Source: Volvox africanus (Eukaryota; Chlorophyta; Chlorophyceae; Chlamydomonadales; Volvocaceae). From it: a stretch of DNA of 64,000 nt. Every line of letters starts with the position of its first letter. Within the stretch, counting starts at the first letter, position 1. The stretch spans positions 806,001 to 870,000 of the forward strand of contig BSDZ01000101.1 in the NCBI GenBank assembly GCA_030268105.1, read 5' to 3'. The notes under the pieces are model-generated. The model ran no database searches and was not told the DNA's origin. It was given only the letters and a program-made list of their open reading frames with translations. Shown one piece after another: positions 54,801 to 64,000 of this stretch. The translations under genes were made by a program, and so were the position numbers.

Positions 54801-57800
54801 TGCATGCGGCCTTGGCTGTCGCGCCATGGCCAGGTCAGCCCACGGGGCCTTGAAAAGCCAACAGGGGCCTACTGTGGCATATATCCAGTGTCGTCCCTTA
54901 AGCCCGTGCAACTCCCATGGGTCCCACCACTCGCCCACGCGAGGTGCAAGGGGACGCATCCAGGTCGTCATTCTAAGGGCCAAGATTTTCGCCTACTTCG
55001 TTAACCTGCACCACGGGACTCCACCTGGGTCCCAGCTACGTCTCCCACCTTGAGGTCGGGGCTACCATCCAGTCCCACGCAGAAGCTGTGCAGCTTGCCC
55101 CAGACGCTACCCTCCCGCTTAATCTTGCGAGCTGCGATAGAGGCCACTAGACTGCTGTCCAAACCTCCGCTGAGGAGCACGCCTGCCCAGCGGGAGGTGG
55201 GTATTATAATTAAGGGACAGGAGGGGAAGGCCGGCCCCATTGTAACGCGCTACAAGGACGGCGCGCAAACGAATGCATGACGGGATGGCAAACGATATGG
55301 ATGATATACTAAGATGCAGAAGCTAGAAAGAGGAGAGTAATTGGAAGTGCCACAAGGACGTGAGTCCCTCATATGGCAGAGTGTGGCTGTCCGTGGCGTA
55401 GGGACGAGAACGAGGACCAAATTATGGGGTGGGAAAGGCAGCAAAACATACTGTGGCGAAAAGCTTACCAAGAGGAAGCATGGCAGCTTTAAACAGTGCA
55501 GCTAGTTAGGGTTAGAATTACGGGCTGATATGGCGCACGTACGCAATGGCGCCTTTCCGACATATCCTGCCTGGGGCCGCTTTTACCGGCCGCCCTCTTT
55601 GCCATCCTCGGTCGCCCCAACAAGATGAAAACATTCGTTCGGTGCAAAATGCTTCACTCTTCGGTTGCCTCCCCAACGGCTGTGTCGACCACCAACTCCT
55701 TGACCGTCTACGTGGTTGAAATGTACGTTTGCTGCGCATAACTGTTCCAAATTGTTTTGGATACCTCCAGGATGACCTCCATTGTGACGAGTGAATCTTG
55801 ACTCACCGAAAGGCACATCGCTCATCATGCGCTTCTCCACCGATGCCTCAAAGGCCTATGGAAGGTTCAAGTGATGGAAAGGAGATAGAACAGTATGTCG
55901 TTGGGGCAGCGGAACAAACTGGTGGGGACCAATGCCAGGAAGCGCCCAAACTCCGCGTCTCCGACTTTTTGACCATACCTTTAAACCAAGCTCAGTTTCC
56001 CTTCCGCTTTCAAGACCGCAACACAGCAATATTTCTGCCAATTAACTTCTACCAGCCCCCCTCCACGGGAGACTAGCAGCCGCACCTTGCGCAGCTTGAC
56101 GGGGTCGTAAGGTTCCGAGGGGTAAATCTCTGGGCGCGCCTCGAAGTCAAGGTAAAATTGGGGGTTAAAGTACCTCACAAATTTGCCCGTCTTGGTCGAA
56201 TAGTAATGCCCCGGCGGAAACTGTTGGAAACGAGCGCACTCGTCCTAGGGATAGTCAATCAGCACAGGAAGAGCGAGGAAGTAGTTGACACCAGCGAGAC
56301 AGATACTCTTCGGCCGGAGTGATTGGGGACCCACATGAAAGGAAATAGCGTGTGAAGCAGGGGACTAGCATACCTGGAGCTTCTTCGCATTGGGCACCGG
56401 CGCCCGCCGATTGACTGCCATGCAATGGTCAGGATTGTGCTGGGACAATAGGGGACTGTACTGGGACCAGTTCCAGCCTTGCCGTCTCGGCTCACCTGGC
56501 ATTTACCTAGCAGATCCCTACCCCATAAACTGTGCAGCGCAGCACTGACATTTCGCGTCTACTAATGTCTTTCGTCCCTCCTCACCTTCAGGCATTTCAT
56601 CTCCGACGACAACCAAACGCTGCCGTCGCGGCCCCAGCCGATGTACATGCACGTGACGCCCAGCGGGTCACGGGCCGCGTAGAAGGCATTGTTGCGGGTA
56701 TCCAGCAACACGAAAGCGAAGAAACCATCCAGCATATTTGCCACAGCTTCGCCATGAAGCTCGTATAGGTGGCTGATGACCTGTTCAGGGTCGCATGGGT
56801 GGCGAAAACTGACAACAACCGATAACTGTGAACTAACATTAGCGAGGAGCTTTATAGCCAAGGTCGGCAACTTTACGCCAGCCTCGTCGCCAGGTGGCTA
56901 GGCTCGTGCAACTAGGTTCCTTGGCTCTTTATATATCCTCCATCGAGTTGGTCCCACATTCCTTCCCCTGCAGGTTTCCCTCAACTCCCGAGCGTAATCC
57001 GTTGGAATTCCTAGCCGTTGCGTAACAGGCTTTCTGGCGACCCGAGCGCCTAACGCATGGAAGGAACCATGCCACCGAGTGGCGTATCTTTGCTGTCTCG
57101 ATGCATAGCGGATAGCTTCTCCCTCTCCACCTAATTGAGCCGGAACCGAACCTGCCACAACAAAACACGTGCATTCATCTGGCAGCAACGTCCCAGCATG
57201 CAAAGTCGACATCATAACTGTTACGCCTCGAATGTTATCCTCCGCTGCTTCAGGCGCAATCGGCGATGCGTGATATGCCAATTCGTCAGGTCGGGCCTAG
57301 TCCATGAAGCTATGACAACTGACAACTGGCGCCCACAAGTTTTCCATCATGACCGCCTTGCTTAGGTGGCTAGAAGCGTGGATCTACACGATATATACTA
57401 TGTGGGTCATACTCTCAAAGTGTCGTCATTACTTTTCGCAGCATCGCCTCTCTGCTAATGCGCATAAAGCCTTGCTAATGCGCATAAAGCACCTGCCATC
57501 GACCCGGCTTTAAATTGCGTTCAAACAATGAATTGCCCCAGAGCCCTACGAGGACAGCAAGAGCCTAGTTCTCGCTTAATTTTACCAACGGTGATCCACG
57601 GTATGGCGCATGGCCCAGAGGCGCGCATCGCCCCAACCAAGTCGCCTCTTCAGTGCTGTGCCAAACAGCGATCGCCTCTGCAGGCATATTTACCACTGCT
57701 TCGCCAGGTCGCATGGCCGACTCCCGCACCTGGCTAACAGTACGATTTGTGGCCGTGATCTACCGCGCCCTAGACGGCCATGGGATCAGCCACCACTGAT

Positions 57801-59265
57801 GGCCGCGTCTTTGAGGTCCCGGGCGCAGCCACTTGCCCTCACTTTTGCTTGTGCTGTGCTCATTAGGCGGGCAACGCAACGAGAATCGCAGCAAGGCAGC
57901 GCCAGCTCCCCCTGCTCCGGCCGCACTCGGTATCAGTTGGTTACAGCCCCAAACCTTAACGATTTTTGTACTGCTGGTGCTGAAGCTGCCATTTAAGAAC
58001 GGCCAGACTGCGCGCGTACAAGCTGCTAGTTGCTAAAGCTGCCGAAATGGCAGCCTAATGACCGAAGCAGGCCGGCTGCGGCTATCCTGAAAGGTGCAAA
58101 TCCGCTGCTACTGCTGCTACAGGTCGCTCAGTGATGTCATGCCTGCTTCTGCGTGAGCTCCGACGCCCGCACAAGCTCTAGCAAGTCTGCTTCTGGAGAA
58201 ATGCCAAGTCCAGCCTGATGAATTCACATCGCCCCAGGTATGCATTTGCCCTTCCTTGCGACGCCCGATTTTCAATGAGCACAGGCTGCCGTCCCCCTGA
58301 ACCCAAAGCCTAGTGACCTCCAACTTGACTTGCTCTTGTACCCACGAGACGAACCCAACGACATGCATGCCACACAGTCGCTGCTGGATGCGTGGGCAGT
58401 CCAGCCACGTGCTTTAACTCTTTCCATTCTAGCAGGCCAGTGCGCCATACCCCGTACCAGCACTTTGGGACGAGAAACGCAAACAGGGCTTTCATGCACG
58501 ACCGAGGATTTACCGTTTGCAAAACTTCGAAAGGATCGCGCTGTCCCGCTACCCTGGTACGGACGTACCTCGCAGTCGCTGTTGGTTCGGAACTTCTTGC
58601 TAGGGCAGGCGTCAGAGATCTGCTTGCGCAGCTCCTTATAGTTATATATCTCGCCGTTCACCGTTACGACAATGGACTTGTCCTCGTTGTACAGCGGCTG
58701 ATCGCCGGAGGTGGGGTCCATAATCGCGAGTCGCTCATGGGCCAGGAAGTTATTACCGAACTGGTGCATACCCGACCTGAACCAAATTATCAAATATTGA
58801 CGTGCAGACGGTTGGAGATAATTTTTAAGGTGCCCGCAAACGCGGAGTTAAGGGAGGCGGCGGTGCGCAAAGGAATAACTTACGACCGCAGAGATTCAAG
58901 TCGGCTCCTGGGCAAACCATCAGCGCATGCATGGAGGAGGAGGAGGGGACGTTAGCTCGCCCGTCGCCAAACAATGGCCACGGGCAAGGCAAACCCATGC
59001 GGAGGATGGTGAACCGTTCTGTATACCTCCCAAGATCACGATCCGAAAATTTCACATGAATAACAAGAATTACAGCTCCAATTGTCGTTAGGCCGAATTT
59101 GGAAGTATTCGATACCCCCTAAACCGATGTTGCGGCGCGACCCTGCAACCCGGGTCCTTACCAGTCCGGGCCACGGTGCTTCTGGCGACGACTCAGAGCC
59201 AGGACCCTCGCTCGCATCGCCTGGCTGTCATCCGTGGAGTTGAGCACAGCTAGGATGCCGCACAT
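51858..59265 (-). CDS. ASN1: asparagine synthetase, glutamine-hydrolysing
   Basis: Fourteen exons close in frame to 584 aa: 59265-59162, 58776-58569, 56780-56586, 56244-56086, 55855-55807, 55182-55049, 54705-54583, 54371-54240, 54042-53862, 53530-53484, 53096-53010, 52640-52588, 52348-52173 and 51964-51858. [11 protein letters not shown] supplies the N-terminal nucleophile Cys2 of the class-II glutaminase domain, followed by [14 protein letters not shown] and VNGEIYNY. The synthetase domain has the ATP PP-loop SGGLDSS (243-249), SGEGSDE (348-354), [10 protein letters not shown] and [29 protein letters not shown] is the plant/animal-type C-terminal block, and the tail ends KKAKK. It converts aspartate, glutamine and ATP to asparagine and glutamate in the cytosol, a main nitrogen-storage step. 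Intron 2 is 1788 bp, far longer than the others. The gene is divergent from the ALIX-like gene. Confidence 0.97.
56781..58568 (-). other. oversized intron 2 of asparagine synthetase
   Basis: This 1.8-kb intron compares with about 80-480 bp for the other introns of the gene. It contains ORFs on both strands (56898-57281 minus, 127 aa; 57610-57996 plus, 128 aa) without recognisable domains. It also holds a 20-bp tandem repeat with the core GCTAATGCGCATAAAGC at about 57453-57490. A mobile-element insertion is a reasonable explanation, but I could not identify terminal repeats or a target-site duplication. Confidence 0.5.
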
Positions 59266-59555
59266 TTTGGCTTAAAAGTGAATGACACAGACGGAATGTG
59301 CGGGCAGCAATCCTACTATTAACTAGTCTTGTTGCATAAGTACTGGATACCTGAAGAGGAAGAAGTCACTATCAACGGAAAGTTTCGCTAGTGCCATTGT
59401 GGGAGGCCCATCTAACCGGCACCAGGACATGAGCTGCTTGCAACTACGTCGGTTGAATTGTTTTCGTTATATCTCCGTCTTTTGGAATGATTTAATTTGC
59501 ACCTAAGCAGTTACAGAGTATTCGTTGCTCAATAATAAACTGATCGCTCACGACC
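59266..59555. promoter_or_regulatory. short divergent promoter region
   Basis: Only 290 bp separate the start codons of asparagine synthetase (minus) and the ALIX-like gene (plus), so both 5' UTRs and core promoters are packed here. It is AT-rich toward the ALIX side. No TATA box or nitrogen-responsive motif was identified with confidence. Confidence 0.55.
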
Positions 59556-62500
59556 ATGCCGACCGCTCAGTCAGTTATGCTTGCGATACACTGCAAAAAA
59601 GCTGAACCAGTAGACATCAAGGGTCCTTTGTTCGCGTACATTCGCGCTATGTATTCCGACCGCGAGGCGGACGATGCTGCCGGTGACCTCGAGCGAGTAC
59701 AGAGCCTCCGCGCAGAAGTTGCTTTGGCGCTAAGCGGATCTCAGCCTGGTGTACGTGAGACAGTTACAAAGTGAGACCTCAGGCTCGCCCGGTCTTGGGC
59801 AACCAACGGCCCCACGAACGGGGCTGCTGGCAGCTGCAAACTCTGTAGGGCGAAGGGTTTAGGACAACCTTCGCAGCGCACACCTCCGCAAGGCACTGCA
59901 TTGTACCATCCTTACCCGCCGTATGAGTCTTTGGCAACGCTACTATTTTCAATACCCCATCGCCTCCATACACATCTATGCATATGGGGGCCCGCGCAAT
60001 GCCCATGTCTTCATTCCACCACAATGTTTTAGGGCACGTAAGGATCAGGGTCTCAGGTCGGTGCCCGAAAGCGGTATAACAATCATGGTAACGTTCTGAT
60101 CTCCTGATGTTACGGGGTTAAGGTGGTGATTTACCACATGCGCCATCCTCTCATATCTTAACACCCGTAGAATTTTGGCGAATTGTGGCTTGGATGGACG
60201 CTAACCCTGGATTGGGCAGGCGGTTTAGTAACCCAGATGATCCTGGAGGAGAACTTTATATCTTCGTTTTAAAATGCTCTTTTCCTGGTATCCAGAGCTT
60301 CTGTTGGCCTTCACGTGGTTAACAAACCAGTAATGAATATATTCGCGCTCTTTCCTCCAGAAAGTAAAACATGTTCTTTCCCTGCATCCGACTTGCTGTC
60401 CTCGCTTGGTCAGGTATTACCGCTACCTGTGCGCAATGGAGACACGGTTTCCGTTCAGCAAGGAGAAGGGCCACGCACAGGTCGGACCCCAGGATGGAAG
60501 GGGGGGGCTCACAGATGACAATCCCCTTCTCACCTCAGGAGAAGTGTCATCTTTAGAAAGCCAGCTGCCCTTCCTTGACTCATTTGTGCCCCATGCTCGC
60601 TCCGCATCCCATCCCCTCCATCCCATCCCATGTACTCTTTAATTAGCAGCTTCATTATAGTAGTACCACATCTCGTGAAAGCGCCTTCCCATCCCTCCCG
60701 CATCATCCCATCCCTCCTTATCCGTTCCAGGTGTCCTTTGCCTGGAACGACGCCTTCCGACCCTCCCGCCGGGTGGCCCAGAACAGCATTCACTACGAGA
60801 AGGCATGCGTGCTCTTCAATATGGCAAGCCTAGCTTCTCAGCAGGCGCTGCAGTGCGACCGGACCAGCGCGGATGGCCTTACGGCGGCATGCAAGCTTTT
60901 CCAGGCGAGTGGTGGCGCTCTGACGTTGAGAGGAATGGGGAGGAGGGGAGGTCCTCTTTCGGACAACTGGCCGTAGCCGGGAGGAAAGGGCGGAGAAAGC
61001 TTACCAGCAGCTGTTATGGATTGGTTCCATCCTCGAAGCGTTGACTCAATATCCCTATGATTGCGTAATGATAGCTGCATACCACTAATGACGCAAAGCG
61101 TAGGCGGCCGCAGTTCCCTTACCACGAATAAATACTTTCGCAGGAAGCCTGCGGTACGTTCCAACTAATGCGGGAGAGTGAGTCCGGCAAGACGGACCAA
61201 CCCCGGCCCGTGGACATCGGCCCTGAATGCGCGGCGCTGCTTGAGAAGCTCATGCTCACGCAGGCACAGGTGTAGGATCTCTCTCCTTCAAGTTTTGGGA
61301 CATTATCCAATTTGGCAACATGAGCCCATTACATGGGCGTTAGGTGTCCGGAGGCGGACGGAGCCTAGGGCAGCAAACGGGCTGGGACGGGGAAGGGATC
61401 ATGTGTGGGTGGGTGATGCGTAGGGTGAGGCTTCCTTAACCGTTGGTACTTGTCCTGTGCCTGTGTGCCCCCTACGTGCTCTCCTAGCAGCGTTTCATGC
61501 ACAATGCACGAACAAGTGCCGCTTTCGGTGGGGAATTCAAAGCCTCCAGATAAGGAGTGAAGAATAGGATTGCGATATGTGGCGTTGGTGGTGATGCCTG
61601 GTAGGGGTGGAGGAGGGAAGGGAGGGGAGACGAGGAAATGGGAAAGACAATGGCGGGAGACGTCGCTAATTTGATCCACAAAGCAAATGACAAATCCCTT
61701 GCCCCCGCTTTCTCCTTGCGCTTCCCGACCCCCAGGAGTGCGTATACCACAAGGCGGTGGTGGACAAGAAAATTCCCAATGTGCTTGCCCGCCTAGCCAA
61801 GCAGGTATCAAGCTTATTGCGTTTTGAAATCATGGGGTTTGCGGTTGTGCGGTTCAGGAATCATCAGGAATCCGTAACTGGAATTAGAGAATATGGGCTC
61901 AAATATTGGGTTTAGAGCTTGGGGTTTTATAACGGCTAGCGAGCTTAAGTAAAGAAAAGGCTTGGGGAAATGGCCTTTGGTACAGTGGTGCCATTTCCTG
62001 AGTTACCCTTGCCCTGCGCCTCAAGGGCATGGTTATTCCAACCAAACCGTGGGAGGCAAATGTGTCTGTCGCACCAGAAAACCAGACGGTTGTTTTCCCT
62101 CGGGGGTTCTGATGTCGGAATCCTTTCGACGGCCCTCGTATCTTTGTCCGGCGTTTGCGCTGCATCCCATTCGCACCAGACGGGCACCATGTACACGGAA
62201 GTGGAGCGCCTTTTCGGAAATCCCGCGCTTGTCAACTATTTTGACAAGAGCTGGTTACAGCATGTGCAGCTCAAGGCTAGCATTTATCAGGTGCGCTTAG
62301 ATGAGGTGACAGGGTGGGAAATGTAAGGAATGAGATGGGGAGCGGCGAGGGTAGGAGGTGCGACACGAAGAGGGTGTGGACGCGGACATGAGGGTAGGTA
62401 GACGGCTGTGGACCAGCAGGGGGAAGGTGTGGACGGAAGAGCCTTGTTTGGGATGGGTTTCATCGTGCCGCCAACGGTGCGTTCCTCGCTGGAGTGCAGG

Positions 62501-63831
62501 TGGAAGAGCTGATCCAGTCAAGTCGGCAGTACCGGGCTGACGACAAGGTCAATTGGGAGATCGCAGCGCTGAAGGAGGCCTTTGCACGGCTGCAGGTCTG
62601 GTGGGGAGTGGCTTATGAACTCTTGCTTAATGTTGCCTTTTGATAGTTTATTCGGTCGCCGGGGATGCTGCGGTGCAAGCAGGGCAAGGGCGTTTATACC
62701 GTCATTCCGTCTACATCCCATGCCATCACACCGTGGAAGAGAGGGCAGAGGTGACGGGAACTGGTCTCGTCAGTTCTGTTCCCCGTACCAAGTCATTGAG
62801 AGGTACGGGAAACAGAATGAGAATGCGATGTTTCAGATGCTCCTTTCCATCGGAATGTCCTTCTCATTCTGCTGTTGATAGGCTGGACCCGCTCATTCAC
62901 CTCATCTACACCACCGCCGTCCGATAAACACCAGCGTCCGACCGCAAACTATGTCCGTCCGCCAACCGGGTCGTTGTCCCGTGTGTTGCTTCATGTCCGC
63001 AGAACAGCCGGCGCATCGCCAAGGGCATCAATAATGACATGATTGAGAGCGTAAATCGGACGCAGGTAGGGCTGCCAATGTACTTGGTTCATCACTCACC
63101 AAATGCTTTTTGCGGGATGTGTTTCGGGGATTGCAGGCGTCTTAGGTTTGATGAGAAAATTTATTTCCACGTCCATTGGAAAGCATGAGAAGCAATCCTA
63201 ATTTAGCACAAGGGGCTAAATTACATATAATACCCCATCACCAGCCCCCTCCTGAGCCTGTGTGTATGTGATGTTTTTTCGGCGTAACCCCGTCAGGATA
63301 TGGTGCAGTCGTTGCTGGTGAAGGCCGAGAAGGATAACAACTCCATTTACCTCATGAAGGCGAGTCCAGTCGCATTATGTTGATGGAATCTTGCATCCGC
63401 TTTGCAAAAGTCACAAATCTTTCATGGAAAATGCGTTCATGAAGTCCCCGATAGTTTTAGATACCAATCAATAGCCCTTTCTTAACCTGTGCGACTTTGG
63501 CGGTTTTTGCATTGAGAAACCAGCAGTACGCAGTACGATAGAGACATTATGGTATTGCCTATCAGCGGCTTTCCACTGTGCACATGGCGAGGAAGCAGGC
63601 GCTCCCTGTGTAGCACAGATGTTGGGTTTTACAGATCTTGGCCTCCAAGATCTGATCGGAATCCAATAAGTAACTTCTCCATGCACTGCGCGCTCGCCCT
63701 CTTCAGGTCCCCACATTTAACGACCTGCCAGTGACCACGGGCGCTCTGTTGGTGAAGTCCGCAGCCCCCTCCGCGGGCAGCCTGGATGCGACTTCGGAGC
63801 AACTGTTCACGGGGCTAGTTCCGGAGAACAG
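59556..63831 (+). CDS. ALIX: ALIX/Bro1-domain ESCRT-associated protein, 3' incomplete
   Basis: Ten exons are visible: 59556-59770, 60414-60480, 60731-60904, 61144-61269, 61736-61804, 62180-62290, 62500-62595, 63003-63065, 63297-63359 and 63707-63831, giving 369 aa in frame with a donor at the end. The sequence follows the BRO1 domain from the N-terminus: MLAIHCKKAEPVDIKGPL, MYSDREADDAAGDLERVQ, MYTEVERLFGNPALVNYF, FDKSWLQHVQLKASIYQ, MVQSLLVKAEKDNNSIYLM and KVPTFNDLPV. EKACVLFNMASLASQQ and KLMLTQAQECVYHKAV are particularly typical. BRO1 binds ESCRT-III (Snf7/CHMP4) in endosomal sorting, membrane scission and, in plants, vacuolar trafficking. Two introns (60905-61143 and 63360-63706) start with GC rather than GT. 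The V-shaped and Pro-rich parts would lie beyond the right edge. It could be ALIX, BROX-like or RIM20-like. Confidence 0.9.
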
Positions 63832-64000
63832 GTAAGTTCCTAGCTTGCTCTGGTGAGCGAGGTGACATGGCAGCTAAGTATGCATGTCTCCGCCTCGCGC
63901 ATTCCTCTTCAGCCTGTTCTGTCTGCCGTGCTAAGACAACATCCACCTGCTCTGCCCTGCACCCACCCCTATCCCTCTACCTCTACCTCTACCCCCATCC

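Noticed and set aside
57453..57490. 20-bp tandem repeat considered as a CRISPR-like array or operator
   Set aside because: There are only two units with no spacers, and it lies inside a eukaryotic intron.
56898..57996. ORFs inside asparagine synthetase intron 2, considered as a nested gene or transposase
   Set aside because: No recognisable domain, no splice structure and no terminal repeats. Reported only as a possible insertion.

Overview
The window looks like nuclear DNA of a volvocine green alga (Chlamydomonas/Volvox/Gonium relatives). The signs are intron-rich genes with GT-AG introns mostly of 60-450 bp, GC-rich exons encoding Ala/Gly/Pro/Gln-rich low-complexity stretches, TGTAA-type poly(A) signals, (AAT)n microsatellites inside introns, and plant-type proteins (SnRK2 kinase, SPL-type middle region, plant-like asparagine synthetase) beside a Tctex1 dynein light chain. 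I cannot name the species. All exon structures were assembled by eye from splice consensus, reading-frame phase and homology. Most multi-exon models close exactly in frame.

Layout, left to right. 1-435: 5' end of an SnRK2-type kinase (minus). 2176-8143: PNUTS/PPP1R10-like PP1 nuclear regulator (minus, 7 exons, 1435 aa), with a perfect 162-bp tandem duplication across one of its splice donors. 9365-14096: helical-repeat (OPR/FASTK-like) protein (plus, 6 exons, 1160 aa). 14576-19894: DNA primase large subunit (minus, 12 exons, 533 aa). 21019-23404: low-complexity protein of unknown function (plus). 23405-26890: no gene recognised, but a long imperfect hairpin lies at 25659-25810. 26891-27794: DNA polymerase delta small subunit POLD4 (minus, 3 exons, 125 aa).

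29801-34540: SPL-like middle region with ankyrin repeats and a multi-TM C-terminus, with no SBP DNA-binding domain seen (minus, 5' incomplete). 34649-35033: possible TM exons of a neighbour or of the same gene. 38026-48574: large IQ/coiled-coil protein that I cannot name (minus, 13 exons, about 1078 aa). 49238-49775: Tctex1-type dynein light chain (plus, 4 exons, 114 aa). 51858-59265: glutamine-hydrolysing asparagine synthetase (minus, 14 exons, 584 aa). 59556 to the right edge: ALIX/Bro1-domain ESCRT protein (plus, 10 exons visible), with two GC-AG introns.

The genes are mostly unrelated housekeeping loci, as expected for a eukaryotic chromosome. Two possible functional links exist: two replication-fork genes (primase large subunit and Pol delta subunit 4) about 7 kb apart, and the head-to-head pair of dynein light chain and IQ/coiled-coil protein, which could share a promoter and a ciliary role (inference). 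I found no CRISPR, defence or mobile system that I can support as novel. The most unusual items are the SBP-less ankyrin/TM protein, the unnamed IQ protein, the splice-site duplication, the two GC-AG introns and the intergenic hairpin.
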